Origin: Pseudoxanthomonas sp. Root630
GTDB taxonomy: Bacteria > Pseudomonadota > Gammaproteobacteria > Xanthomonadales > Xanthomonadaceae
Length of the DNA: 64,000 nucleotides
Direction: 5' to 3'
NCBI RefSeq assembly: GCF_001427585.1
Contig: NZ_LMGY01000001.1
Span: forward strand, 311,270 to 375,269
Positions 9,064 through 19,267 of this stretch are shown here, piece by piece; position 1 is the stretch's first letter; the number at the start of each line of letters is the position of its first letter. Both the position numbers and the translations under genes were made by a program. Under the pieces are notes generated by a model, which made no database searches, was not told where the DNA came from, and saw only the letters and a list, made by a program, of their open reading frames with translations.

Positions 9064-9639
9064 ATGCTGCGACGCAGTCGAAAGTTCGAGGGGGCGCGCC
9101 GTGAGCGCGGATTCACCCTGATCGAGCTGTTAGTCACCATGTCTGTCGCTGCGATCGTATTGACGCTGGCGGTGCCGAGCCTGTCGAGCTTCATTCGCAG
9201 CAACAGATTGTCGTCCGCGGCCAATGAGATGGCGGTCACGTTGCAGACCGCCCGGGCCAGTGCGATCAGCAACCGCGCGCGCGTTGCGGTGTGTCCGAGT
9301 ACGGATGGAAGCACCTGCACGGCGACGCTGGGCAACCGTTGGATCGCCGTGATGACCAAGAACGGGGTCAATACGGTCCTCCGGGACCAGACGTTCCACG
9401 GCGCGGTCACGCTGCGGAGCAGTACGAACCTCTCGGCAGGCAACAACAGGTTCACGTTCTTCCCCAGCGGCTTCTCCGTCGTGGGCACGAATGCCGCAGG
9501 CACCGCGAACGGGGCCGTTGGTTTCTGTGTGGCGCAGTTGACCGGAAACAATGGAATCGACGTGAGTTCGAATGTAGGCCGAATCAGTACGGCGAGACGC
9601 GCTGCCACATCCAGCTGCTCGGCGCCAGCAGACAATTGA
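9064..9639 (+). CDS. fimT: Type IV pilus minor pilin, FimT/FimU-GspH type
   Basis: A 191-residue prepilin that starts the minor pilin operon. Leader peptide ends at Gly16; mature N-terminus is FTLIELLVT with Glu21 as the conserved Glu5. The hydrophobic helix follows to about residue 40. The globular part (VAVCPSTDGSTC, FFPSGF, FCVAQL) fits the GspH domain of FimT/FimU. Start ATG at 9064 has a G-rich Shine-Dalgarno run (GGGGGGAGGG) directly upstream; an earlier in-frame start at 9034 would give an unusually long leader. Minor pilins prime pilus assembly and sit at the tip; FimT has been linked to DNA binding in natural transformation. Confidence 0.92.
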   Translation: MLRRSRKFEGARRERGFTLIELLVTMSVAAIVLTLAVPSLSSFIRSNRLSSAANEMAVTLQTARASAISNRARVAVCPSTDGSTCTATLGNRWIAVMTKNGVNTVLRDQTFHGAVTLRSSTNLSAGNNRFTFFPSGFSVVGTNAAGTANGAVGFCVAQLTGNNGIDVSSNVGRISTARRAATSSCSAPADN

Positions 9640-9646
9640 GGTCACG

Positions 9647-10108
9647 ATGAAGCGCACATCCGCCTTTGTTGCACCCAGACGCCAGCGTGGCGTGGGGCTC
9701 ATTGAAGTATTGATCGCGGTGTTGGTGCTGGCGATCGGTGTTCTCGGCGTCGCCGCATTGCAGGCGCTGACGTTGAAGAACTCGATGGGTTCGGCAAGCC
9801 GCACGCAGGCGTCCATCCAGATCTATTCGATGATGGACATCATCCGCGCCGACCGCGCCAACCTCGGCACCTACAACACCAATATCTACGCCGACGGCAA
9901 TGGCACCGGTGGCGCTGGAACGATGATGGGCTGGCTGGACGGGTTGAAGACCACCGTGGCGCCCGACGCCATGGGGCGGGTGGTTTGCAATGCCAACACC
10001 ATGACCTGCAGCGTGGGCGTCCAATGGACCGATCGCAACGGTTCTGGCGGAGGGTGTCCGGCACCCGCCTCGGACAAGACATGCATCAACATCACGAGCC
10101 AGCTATGA
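9647..10108 (+). CDS. pilV: Type IV pilus modification/minor pilin PilV
   Basis: A 153-residue prepilin. Leader cut after Gly15; mature start VGLIEVLIAVLVLAIG with Glu20 as Glu5, which is the PilV pattern. The globular domain holds paired cysteines (VVCNANTMTC; GGCPAPASDKTC). It starts seven bases after fimT and its stop overlaps the pilW start (ATGA at 10105-10108), so it is part of the same operon. Confidence 0.92.
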   Translation: MKRTSAFVAPRRQRGVGLIEVLIAVLVLAIGVLGVAALQALTLKNSMGSASRTQASIQIYSMMDIIRADRANLGTYNTNIYADGNGTGGAGTMMGWLDGLKTTVAPDAMGRVVCNANTMTCSVGVQWTDRNGSGGGCPAPASDKTCINITSQL

Positions 10109-11163
10109 CGCACGTTCCGAGGCAGAATCCGGCCGCGCAGCGCGGCTTCACGATGATCGAACTGATGATCGCCTTGCTGCTGGGCCTGCTGGTGGTGGCC
10201 GCGGCGAGCAGTCTGTTCCTGTCGAACAAGCGGGTTTATGGCGCGACCGAGGCGGTCGGCCGCATCCAGGAGAATCAACGCAGCGCGTTCGAGATCCTGG
10301 CGCGAGACATCCGCGAGGCCGGGACGAATCCCTGCCTCCGCCTTGGCGGGGTCAATACCGATACCTTCGGCGTCCAGTTGGCGGCGCCGGATCTGACGTT
10401 CTGGTCGCGGTTCTCGGATGGCGTCTTTGGTGTCGACGGCACGGGAGCCAACGGATCGGACGAAGTCACGCTGTACATGGCGAACAACGGCACCAATGCC
10501 GTCAACGAGCACAAGCGTCCGGGCAACGTCATCACGGTGAGCACGCCCACCGCTGGCATGGTCAACGGGCAGCAGGTGATGGTCTGCAACAACGATTACG
10601 CCATCGTGTTTTCCACGACCGGCATCACATCCGGGGGAACCACCATCGGTCATACCGGATCGGCGAACTGCGGGACGAGCTTCACGCGTCCCAAGCTTGG
10701 CTCGGCGAGCTGCACGGCCATCAATGCCAATCCCGGCTATTGCTTCTGGCTGGGTGCCGGCGTCGCGCGCACGGCGGCCGATGTCACCGCGTGTCCCGGC
10801 GGGATCGGACAGTCGCCCGCTTACGTGGTCGTGCCCGGCAGCGCGCTGTGGACGGTCGCGGCGAATGGCCGTGGTGGCAATTCGCTGTACCGCACGGTGG
10901 CCGGCACGCGCAGCGAGATCGCCGAGGGCGTGAACGGGCTCACCTTGACCTACAAGATCGGCAATGCCGTTGGCTATTCGGATGCTGCTGCGGTCACTGC
11001 GGCGGGCGGCTGGGCCACGGTATCGGCGGTACGCGTGCAGATGACGTTCCAAGCCGCCCAGGGGGCGCTGACCCAGGGCGACGTGGCCGGGACGGACAAT
11101 GCGCCGTTGACCCGGACCTTGGACGACTACGTCGTGCTCAGAAACCACCAGGACATCCAATGA
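10105..11163 (+). CDS. pilW: Type IV pilus minor pilin PilW
   Basis: A 352-residue prepilin, the largest minor pilin of the set, as usual for PilW. Leader cut after Gly14; mature start FTMIELMIALLLGLLVV with Glu19 as Glu5. The QENQRSAFEILARDIREAG segment after the helix is typical of PilW. Start ATG at 10105 overlaps the pilV stop, and its own stop overlaps pilX by ATGA (11160-11163). A longer in-frame start upstream lies inside pilV and would destroy the leader. Confidence 0.92.
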   Translation: MTHVPRQNPAAQRGFTMIELMIALLLGLLVVAAASSLFLSNKRVYGATEAVGRIQENQRSAFEILARDIREAGTNPCLRLGGVNTDTFGVQLAAPDLTFWSRFSDGVFGVDGTGANGSDEVTLYMANNGTNAVNEHKRPGNVITVSTPTAGMVNGQQVMVCNNDYAIVFSTTGITSGGTTIGHTGSANCGTSFTRPKLGSASCTAINANPGYCFWLGAGVARTAADVTACPGGIGQSPAYVVVPGSALWTVAANGRGGNSLYRTVAGTRSEIAEGVNGLTLTYKIGNAVGYSDAAAVTAAGGWATVSAVRVQMTFQAAQGALTQGDVAGTDNAPLTRTLDDYVVLRNHQDIQ

Positions 11164-11720
11164 AGACGCCTCCTTCCCTCGGTCAGACGCGAGCCGCGCA
11201 GTCGGGTGCCGCCCTGTTGGTCGTCCTGCTGTTGCTGTTGATCGTGACCATCCTCGGTATCGCTTCCATGCGTGGGGCCATCATGCAGGAGCGCATGGCG
11301 TCCAACACGGCGTCACGCAGCATGGCGTTCCAGGTGGCGGAAGCCGGGTTGCGCCAAGCGGAAATCATCGTGCGCGACGGTACCGTGACCTTCCCCGCGT
11401 CGGGGTGCAGCGCAGGCCGTTGTGCGATGGTCGCCCCTCCGGCCGAGCCCGCGTGGTCGGGCACCAGTTTCTGGTCGACCGCGGGCGGTTACCAGACAGG
11501 AACGGCGTTGTCGGTCAGCGAATCGGCGACCGTGGCGCCGCGTTTCGTGATCGAGAATTTCGGCCAGGTCACCACGGCGTCCTCCGGTGCCTCCGGCAGT
11601 ATCGATCTGGGTAAGCCGCCGCCGTCGGCGGGGACGACTCAAACGGTGTATCGCATCACCTCCTACGCCACGACGCCCACGGGCGGCGAGGTGATTCTCC
11701 AGTCGCTGTACCGGCGCTAA
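11160..11720 (+). CDS. pilX: Type IV pilus minor pilin PilX
   Basis: A 186-residue prepilin-like protein with the PilX/GspK-type N-terminus SGAALLVVLLLLLIVTILG. The leader ends at Gly16. The conserved Glu5 is missing, as is usual for this subfamily, which helps start the pilus. The QERMASNTASRSMAFQVAEA segment after the helix is the PilX_N hallmark. It overlaps pilW by four bases and is followed after 12 bases by pilY1. Confidence 0.92.
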   Translation: MKTPPSLGQTRAAQSGAALLVVLLLLLIVTILGIASMRGAIMQERMASNTASRSMAFQVAEAGLRQAEIIVRDGTVTFPASGCSAGRCAMVAPPAEPAWSGTSFWSTAGGYQTGTALSVSESATVAPRFVIENFGQVTTASSGASGSIDLGKPPPSAGTTQTVYRITSYATTPTGGEVILQSLYRR

Positions 11721-11732
11721 TTGGAGCGCATC

Positions 11733-14700
11733 ATGAAGACGAAGAAGACGATGTCGTCCCGCAAGCCTTCCTGGCTGCAGACGCTTGCCGTGACCGGTTT
11801 TACCGCACTGGCGACGCTCGCCGGGTTGCCCGTCCACGCAGCCACCTCGTTCCCGGATTACCCGTTGCTGACGGGCGGTAACGCCATCCCGCCGAACATC
11901 ATGCTGATCCTCGACGACTCCGGCTCCATGGAGCGGTCGTGGATGTGGGCGGACACGGATACCAGTAGCGGTACATCGGACACGGTCAAGGACCGCTCTT
12001 ACGTCAACAATTCGCTGTACTACAACCCGGCGACGACGTATCTGCCGTGGCGTACCGCCAGCATGGATCTCACCGATCGTCTGACTGCGGCCAATTTCAG
12101 GTCCGTATCCGACAGCGCGACCAGCCCGACAGCGAGCCCGATCGACCTGACGTCGAGTTCGAACGTTGGCAAGACGTACTTCTACGTCCCCAGAGTGGCC
12201 AACCCGGGGCTGACTACCAGCAATTACGACAAATACCGCATCACCAGTTCGAGTTCCTCCACGAGCTACGGCGGAGGCGTTGTCCAGAAGCTCGCGGCCG
12301 TGACGTTGTTGGGGCCTACGACCATCGCCTCCATCGGCAACAGGAACTGGTCCAGCTGCATTGTCGTCAACACCAACAATGCCACTAGCGTGACCATCGA
12401 AACCTCTGGTGGTAGCGGCGATGGCGACTTGTATGTCTATACGAGGCGCAGCGATTGCTCGGACAACGAGACAAGCAGCACGGGCAACAACAACAATGAG
12501 AGCGTGACGATCGATTCGCCTCGTGCCACGATCAGTTTCCGGATCTATGCGTACACGGCGGTTTCCAATATCAGTTACACGGTAACCGCCCAGACGTGGT
12601 CCGACATGACGCCGAGCGGCAATACCGCGGTGTTGCAGCAGGCCGAGCTGCAGAATTTCGCCAACTGGTACCAGTATCACCGCACCCGCAACAAGATGGC
12701 CAAGGCCGGTGCTTCCGAAGCATTCGGCCGTCTCGGCAGGAACTACCGGGTGGGTTACGACACCATCTGGAATCGCAATGCCGGGGGAGCGACGATCGGC
12801 ACCGCCGGGAGTGTTCCCGCCTATCCCATCCCGTGGGCGACGAACGGCGGCCTGTTCGAGGGTAGCAACCGCACCGATTTCTACAGCAGGCTGCATGGAA
12901 CGGGTGCTGACGACGGCACGCCGCTCAAGGGTGCGTTGCAGCGCGCCGCGCGCTATTTCGCCACGGACAACCCCTGGAAGGTCAATTCCACGGGCAGCAT
13001 GCTGACCTGCCGGCAGAATTTCGCGATCCTGACCACCGACGGTTACTGGAACGACAACGCTGGCTATACCAGCGTGGGCAATGCCGATGCCGCCGCCAGT
13101 CGCGACGTCGACAACAATCCGCCGCAGTACCCCGATACTTACTCGGACACGCTGGCGGACGTGGCGTACCGCTACTGGAGTACCGATCTTCGCACCGGAA
13201 TGGCGAACAACGTGCTGACCAGCGCCGCTGACCCCGCCGACTGGCAGCATATGGTTACGTTCGGCGTCTCGATCGGCCTGCAAGGCACGCTGAATCCGAA
13301 CCTCGCGCCGCCGACCCCGTGGAATGTCGATCCGAACACGGGCGGCGAAGGTCCCAAGCGTATCGACGACCTCTGGCACGCCGCCCTCAATGGGCGCGGC
13401 AAGTTCGTGGTCGCGAGCAATAGCGACAGGTTCGCCGAGGCGTTGGTGAGTGCGCTGTCGGCCATCGACTCCCGCAGCGCGTCCGGCTCCAACATCGCGT
13501 CCAGCTCGACCAAGACGGATACCTCCACGCTCACGTTCGTCGCTGGTTTCACCTCCGGCACCTGGAACGGCGACCTGGTCGCCAGTCCGTTCAACGCGGC
13601 GCTGACGGGCGTGTCGACGACGCCCGATTGGATCCTGTCGCAGACCTTCTCGGCGGGCCAGGCCAACACCAACTACAGGAACCGCACCGTACTGACCATG
13701 AAGGGGGGTACGGCGTCCCTGTTCAACAACACGATGACCGGAGCCTCCGACCTCGCCGCGCGCACCGGCCAGGCGGATGCAGCGACCACCGATGAGAACA
13801 TCGCGTATCTGAGGGGCGATCGCACGAAGGAGGTCGGCCAGACAGGTGGCACCTTGCGCCGGCGGACGGGCCTGATCGGCGATATCGTCAATTCGTCGCC
13901 TGCCTACTCGGAAGACACCAAGACCGTTTTCATCGGCGCGAACGATGGCATGTTGCATGCCATCAATGCCGATAGTGCTTCCGCCACGCGCGGCCAGGTC
14001 CTGTTCTCCTATGTCCCGAAGGGTCTCGATTACACCGCCCTGGCCAGCCTCAGCGCCACGGCCTACGAGCACCGTTATTTTGTCGATGGCCAGATCGACG
14101 TGATCAGCCGGGCCAACCAGGGCAACAGCAAGAACATCCTGGTGGCCGCCCTGGGTCGTGGTGGGCGCGGCGTGTTCGCGCTGGACGTCACGGCGCCCGC
14201 GGCAATGACGACGAGCAAGGTGCTGTGGGACGAAACGACACAGGGCACCACCACCGAGCCGAACATGGGCTACGTGCTGGGGCGTGTGCTGATCCGCAAG
14301 GGTAACGGCGACAAGACGTACGCCTTCGTCCCCAACGGCATCGAAAGCCCGAACGGCTCGGCCACGCTGTTCGTCTATGAGCTGAATGCGAACGGTGGCA
14401 TCACCTCCACGACCCGCCTGGTGGCAGACGCCAGCGGCGGCAATGGACTGATGTCGCTGGGCATGGCCGATCTGGACGGAGACAACAAGGTCGATACCGT
14501 CTACGGCGGCGACCTCAAGGGCAATATCTGGCGTTGGGACTTCACCGGCAACTCGCCGCCCTCGTCGGCAGTGAGGTTGTTCCAGGCCGTGGACAGTGCC
14601 AACACGGCTCAGCCGATTACGGGTGGCTTGGGCGTGGGGCGCGACAACACGGGCACCATCTTCGTGGGGTTCGGCACGGGGCGTTTCATTTCCAGCACCG

Positions 14701-15272
14701 ATATGCCGGGTGTCGCCACGCAGACCACGCAGAGCCTGTACGGCATCAAGGACCAGGGAAGCACGATTCCCAATCGTGCCAGCCTCCAGGCGCGCTCCAT
14801 CCCGTACTCAGGTACGGCGACGCGAGGGTTCGAGAACTATTCGGCGCTCTCCGCCGGAAGGTTGGGCTGGTACATCGATCTGCCTGTTCCCGAACGTGTG
14901 GTGTCCGCGCCTACCATCTACGGTACGGCGATGTATGTCTCTTCGATCGTTCCTCCCACGGGCAGTGACTGCAATAGTTCCATCGGCAGCGGCTTCCTGA
15001 ATGCGATAAACCTGTTCACCGGCACCAGCCCGGAGTCGGGAAGCTACTTCTCCAACGGCGGAAACGTCGGCCAAGGGATCGTTGGTTCGATCGGGATCAC
15101 GGGCGGCATGCCAACCGAAGCGAACGTGACGAGTGCGCTGGCGACCGTGGGTACGGGTGCGTTCTCGACGGAGAATGGCGGTGAAGGCAACACATCGAGC
15201 CAGGCGATCACCCCACCGGCGGGTGGCCGTCCGGCGCGCGTGAACTGGCGCGAACTCGTTCCAGCAGAATGA
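11733..15272 (+). CDS. pilY1: Type IV pilus tip adhesin PilY1
   Basis: A 1179-residue secreted protein with a signal peptide ending VHAA at about residue 37. A von Willebrand A-like domain begins with the MIDAS-type motif LILDDSGSM at about residues 58-66. The C-terminal half is the PilY1 beta-propeller (VFIGANDGMLHAINADS; ILVAALGRGGRGVFALDV). A calcium-binding loop DLDGDNKVD lies near residues 911-919, the site known in Pseudomonas PilY1 to control pilus retraction. ATG at 11733 is preferred over the TTG at 11721. The stop overlaps an ATG (15269) in front of pilE. It forms the pilus tip with the minor pilins. Confidence 0.93.
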   Translation: MKTKKTMSSRKPSWLQTLAVTGFTALATLAGLPVHAATSFPDYPLLTGGNAIPPNIMLILDDSGSMERSWMWADTDTSSGTSDTVKDRSYVNNSLYYNPATTYLPWRTASMDLTDRLTAANFRSVSDSATSPTASPIDLTSSSNVGKTYFYVPRVANPGLTTSNYDKYRITSSSSSTSYGGGVVQKLAAVTLLGPTTIASIGNRNWSSCIVVNTNNATSVTIETSGGSGDGDLYVYTRRSDCSDNETSSTGNNNNESVTIDSPRATISFRIYAYTAVSNISYTVTAQTWSDMTPSGNTAVLQQAELQNFANWYQYHRTRNKMAKAGASEAFGRLGRNYRVGYDTIWNRNAGGATIGTAGSVPAYPIPWATNGGLFEGSNRTDFYSRLHGTGADDGTPLKGALQRAARYFATDNPWKVNSTGSMLTCRQNFAILTTDGYWNDNAGYTSVGNADAAASRDVDNNPPQYPDTYSDTLADVAYRYWSTDLRTGMANNVLTSAADPADWQHMVTFGVSIGLQGTLNPNLAPPTPWNVDPNTGGEGPKRIDDLWHAALNGRGKFVVASNSDRFAEALVSALSAIDSRSASGSNIASSSTKTDTSTLTFVAGFTSGTWNGDLVASPFNAALTGVSTTPDWILSQTFSAGQANTNYRNRTVLTMKGGTASLFNNTMTGASDLAARTGQADAATTDENIAYLRGDRTKEVGQTGGTLRRRTGLIGDIVNSSPAYSEDTKTVFIGANDGMLHAINADSASATRGQVLFSYVPKGLDYTALASLSATAYEHRYFVDGQIDVISRANQGNSKNILVAALGRGGRGVFALDVTAPAAMTTSKVLWDETTQGTTTEPNMGYVLGRVLIRKGNGDKTYAFVPNGIESPNGSATLFVYELNANGGITSTTRLVADASGGNGLMSLGMADLDGDNKVDTVYGGDLKGNIWRWDFTGNSPPSSAVRLFQAVDSANTAQPITGGLGVGRDNTGTIFVGFGTGRFISSTDMPGVATQTTQSLYGIKDQGSTIPNRASLQARSIPYSGTATRGFENYSALSAGRLGWYIDLPVPERVVSAPTIYGTAMYVSSIVPPTGSDCNSSIGSGFLNAINLFTGTSPESGSYFSNGGNVGQGIVGSIGITGGMPTEANVTSALATVGTGAFSTENGGEGNTSSQAITPPAGGRPARVNWRELVPAE

Positions 15273-15286
15273 GCAAGGGAATCAAC

Positions 15287-15700
15287 ATGAAAAAGCGGAG
15301 CGAAGGGTTCACCTTGATGGAGCTGATGATCGCCATTGCGGTGGTGGGCATACTGGCGGCCATCGCCTACCCGAGCTACACCGGGCAAGTGACGAAGACC
15401 AGGCGATCTGCGGCGGCGGCATGCCTGCTCGAACGGGCCCAGTTCATGGAGCGCTATTACTCGACGAACATGGGGTATACCGGTGCCGCGCTGCCCGCCG
15501 CAGCGTGCGCAACCGAGCTGGGAACCCATTACACCTTCGCGTTTTCAGCCGGGCCCACTGCCACCACCTACACGCTGGCGGCCACGCCGCAGGGCGGGCA
15601 AGCCAGCAACGACACGCAGTGCGCCACGTTGAGCATCAACGAGCGTGGTACCAAGTCCGTGTCGGGCTCGTATTCCTCCACGCCGTCGAACTGCTTCTGA
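15287..15700 (+). CDS. pilE: Type IV pilus minor pilin PilE
   Basis: A 137-residue prepilin with a short leader (MKKRSEG), cut after Gly7, then FTLMELMIAIAVVGILAAIA with Glu12 as Glu5. The C-terminal domain has cysteine pairs (AAACATEL; DTQCATLS; SNCF). I prefer ATG at 15287 because AAGGGA lies six bases upstream and the leader has normal length. The ATG at 15269, which overlaps the pilY1 stop, would add six residues. Last gene of the fimT-pilVWXY1E operon. Confidence 0.9.
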   Translation: MKKRSEGFTLMELMIAIAVVGILAAIAYPSYTGQVTKTRRSAAAACLLERAQFMERYYSTNMGYTGAALPAAACATELGTHYTFAFSAGPTATTYTLAATPQGGQASNDTQCATLSINERGTKSVSGSYSSTPSNCF

Positions 15701-15714
15701 GTTGCGGCGATGGA

Positions 15715-15741
15715 GGCAGGGCCTCTGATCCGGGCCCTGCC
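15715..15741 (+). terminator. Likely terminator of the minor pilin operon
   Basis: A 9-bp perfect stem (15715-15723 with 15733-15741) lies 14 bases behind the pilE stop. No clear T run follows, so it is a weak or Rho-assisted terminator. The rest of the gap to tRNA-Asn holds no gene I can support. Confidence 0.5.
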
Positions 15742-15890
15742 GTTCATCGCTTCCTCGCGTGGACTGCAGGCGTAGGTCGGCGTCGCATGTGCCTCGACAT
15801 CGGCGCCGGCTAGGCTGCCGGTGAGGCGGGGTCAGCGGTCGAGCACCGCCCTCGCAGGCCGCCGCCGCTATATGTTTCCAGCGCCCCGAA

Positions 15891-15918
15891 ACGACAAAGG
15901 CCGCGATCGCTCGCGGCC
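15891..15918 (-). terminator. Terminator of tRNA-Asn
   Basis: GGCCGCGA and TCGCGGCC (15899-15906 and 15911-15918) form a stem with a four-base loop. On the minus strand it is followed by TTTGTCGTTT. It lies 17 bases beyond the 3' end of the tRNA. Confidence 0.8.
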
Positions 15919-15935
15919 TGAGTGCGTGTAGTGCT

Positions 15936-16012
15936 TGGCGCCCGAAGTTGGACTCGAACCAACGACCCCCTGATTAACAGTCAAGTGCTCTAACCGGCTG
16001 AGCTATTCGGGC
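15936..16012 (-). tRNA. tRNA-Asn (GTT)
   Basis: Read on the minus strand the acceptor arms GCCCGAA (16006-16012) and TTCGGGC (15940-15946) pair fully. The anticodon loop is CTGTTAA with anticodon GTT. The T loop GGTTCGAGTCC is normal, and CCA is encoded (15936-15938). Confidence 0.97.
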
Positions 16013-16021
16013 GGGGCGCGT

Positions 16022-16051
16022 ATTGTAGCGGCGGGTTCCGTGCCGGGGCAA
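16022..16051 (-). promoter_or_regulatory. Promoter of tRNA-Asn
   Basis: On the minus strand TTGCCC (16046-16051) and TACAAT (16022-16027) are separated by 18 bases, and the -10 box lies 9 bases ahead of the tRNA 5' end at 16012. A sigma70-type fit; transcription would start very close to the mature 5' end. Confidence 0.6.
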
Positions 16052-16118
16052 GTCATTCGGGTGGAGCGGGGCGGGTGCCTTGCCGGACCTGCGGGGAGCC
16101 TTCCACAAAACCTTGAAT

Positions 16119-16706
16119 TCAAAGGCTGTCCGTGACATCGCCACAAGGCTCTGGTTCGCTGGGGCGTGCGGTGCGTACGCGTCCGGCGTTGTTGACAACC
16201 ACCAGGCCGCTGACTTCGCCGTCGTAACAGACCCGCAATGTCAGGTTGCTTCCGGAGCTGTAGCCGGTCGGCAGGTACCGTAGTTGGCGCCTTCCTGCCG
16301 TGGAGAGGATGCGAAGCCTGGGGCTGCGGGGCGCAGGATCGTTCCGGTACAGGTCGATCGTTTCGTCGGGCTGGCGATTGCCGTCCGGATCCCGGAAGGT
16401 CAGCCAGTGGTCGCTCCAGTCGCCGTCCTGCCTGCATGCGCCGTCTCCGCGACTGGGGCAGATGACGACTGGGATGTTGTGCGTGATCGCCGCGATGCGC
16501 GCGGAGGCGAAATGAGCGGTCAGCAGATGCAAGGTGCTGTCGACCCGGCTGCGTTTGGATAGGGCCTGGAAAGACGGGACGGCGAGTGCGGCAAGAACTG
16601 CGATCAGCGACATGGTCACGATCATCTCGATGAGCGTGAAGCCACGTGGACTGGCACAGGCTTGGCGTGGAGCGGGCTGGGCTGCTGACACTGGCATCCT
16701 TGCCAT
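16119..16706 (-). CDS. Second GspH/FimT-type pseudopilin
   Basis: A 195-residue prepilin-like protein. Leader cut after Gly22 (ASPRG), mature start FTLIEMIVTMSLIAVLAAL with Glu27 as Glu5. The GspH-like globular part has VVICPSRGDGAC and YLPTGYSSGSNL, close in layout to the fimT product at 9064. ATG at 16706 is chosen because AAGGAGA lies six bases upstream; an upstream TTG lacks this. It stands alone on the opposite strand between tRNA-Asn and uvrB, separate from the minor pilin operon. Whether it takes part in type IV pili or in a type II secretion pseudopilus cannot be told from the sequence. Confidence 0.85.
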   Translation of the reverse strand: MARMPVSAAQPAPRQACASPRGFTLIEMIVTMSLIAVLAALAVPSFQALSKRSRVDSTLHLLTAHFASARIAAITHNIPVVICPSRGDGACRQDGDWSDHWLTFRDPDGNRQPDETIDLYRNDPAPRSPRLRILSTAGRRQLRYLPTGYSSGSNLTLRVCYDGEVSGLVVVNNAGRVRTARPSEPEPCGDVTDSL

Positions 16707-16859
16707 GGCGTATCTCCTTGATTCATCCGGCAAGTCCAGCCTCGGCTCGCCACGAGTCGTGCGCCATCAGGTCAGTCCCTGCCCGCGTGTAGGAAATCGC
16801 CCGCGAAGCGACCACGATCGCGCCGCTATACTCATCGGTCGGCCCCCCGGCGACCTGAA

Positions 16860-18881
<2,022 letters not shown>

Positions 18882-18903
18882 GGCGCCGGGTGCCGCCCCC
18901 CGG

Positions 18904-18933
18904 TTGTCGGCGACCCCGCTTCCGGGCTAGAAT
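18904..18933 (+). promoter_or_regulatory. Promoter of tRNA-Val
   Basis: TTGTCG (18904-18909) and TAGAAT (18928-18933) with an 18-base spacer lie 25 bases ahead of the tRNA 5' end. A reasonable sigma70 fit. Confidence 0.5.
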
Positions 18934-18958
18934 TCGCGCCCCTGCAAAGGGCAAGACC

Positions 18959-19033
18959 GGGCGGTTAGCTCAGCGGTAGAGCACTACCTTGACATGGTAG
19001 GGGTCACAGGTTCGAACCCTGTACCGCCCACCA
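18959..19033 (+). tRNA. tRNA-Val (GAC)
   Basis: Acceptor arms GGGCGGT (18959-18965) and ACCGCCC (19023-19029) pair, with encoded ACCA behind. The anticodon stem CTACC/GGTAG encloses TTGACAT, anticodon GAC. The T arm ACAGGTTCGAACCCTGT is normal. Confidence 0.97.
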
Positions 19034-19128
19034 CGCTTCCAGAGCGTGGATTCCGGCAAGCCGGGCCTTCCCTTCGCGCCATCCGCATTCACGAGGTGGC
19101 CCGCGGAAACGCCGGCCGAGCGTGCGAC

Positions 19129-19203
19129 ATGAGCACTACCACCGCCTGAACCTGGTATTGCCCGAGGCACTGCATCCCGTAGGCGCCCTTGCGGCGCTTT
19201 TTT
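19129..19203 (+). promoter_or_regulatory. Possible threonine leader peptide and attenuator ahead of thrS
   Basis: ATG at 19129 opens a six-codon frame Met-Ser-Thr-Thr-Thr-Ala-stop (stop 19147-19149). It is followed 34 bases later by an intrinsic terminator (19183-19203), and thrS starts 65 bases beyond. Three consecutive Thr codons ahead of a terminator and a threonyl-tRNA synthetase gene is the layout of ribosome-mediated attenuation. Against it: the ribosome site is weak (GAG at 19118-19120). The one alternative helix I found (CGCCT 19143-19147 with AGGCG 19181-19185) would be covered by a ribosome stalled at the Thr codons. The terminator may simply end the tRNA-Val transcript. Confidence 0.3.
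19183..19203 (+). terminator. Intrinsic terminator between tRNA-Val and thrS
   Basis: GCGCC and GGCGC form a 5-bp stem with loop CTTGC and are followed directly by six T. It either ends the tRNA-Val transcript or acts as an attenuator in the thrS leader. Confidence 0.7.
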
Positions 19204-19267
19204 CATGTCAGTCCCCCTGCCTGGCTGCCCTGCGCGCTGGCGCCCCTCCCAATCGAGTCCGCACCCG

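Noticed and set aside
11313-14072. A minus-strand frame of about 900 codons inside pilX and pilY1
   Set aside because: Composition typical of an antisense high-GC frame; the forward-strand genes are certain.
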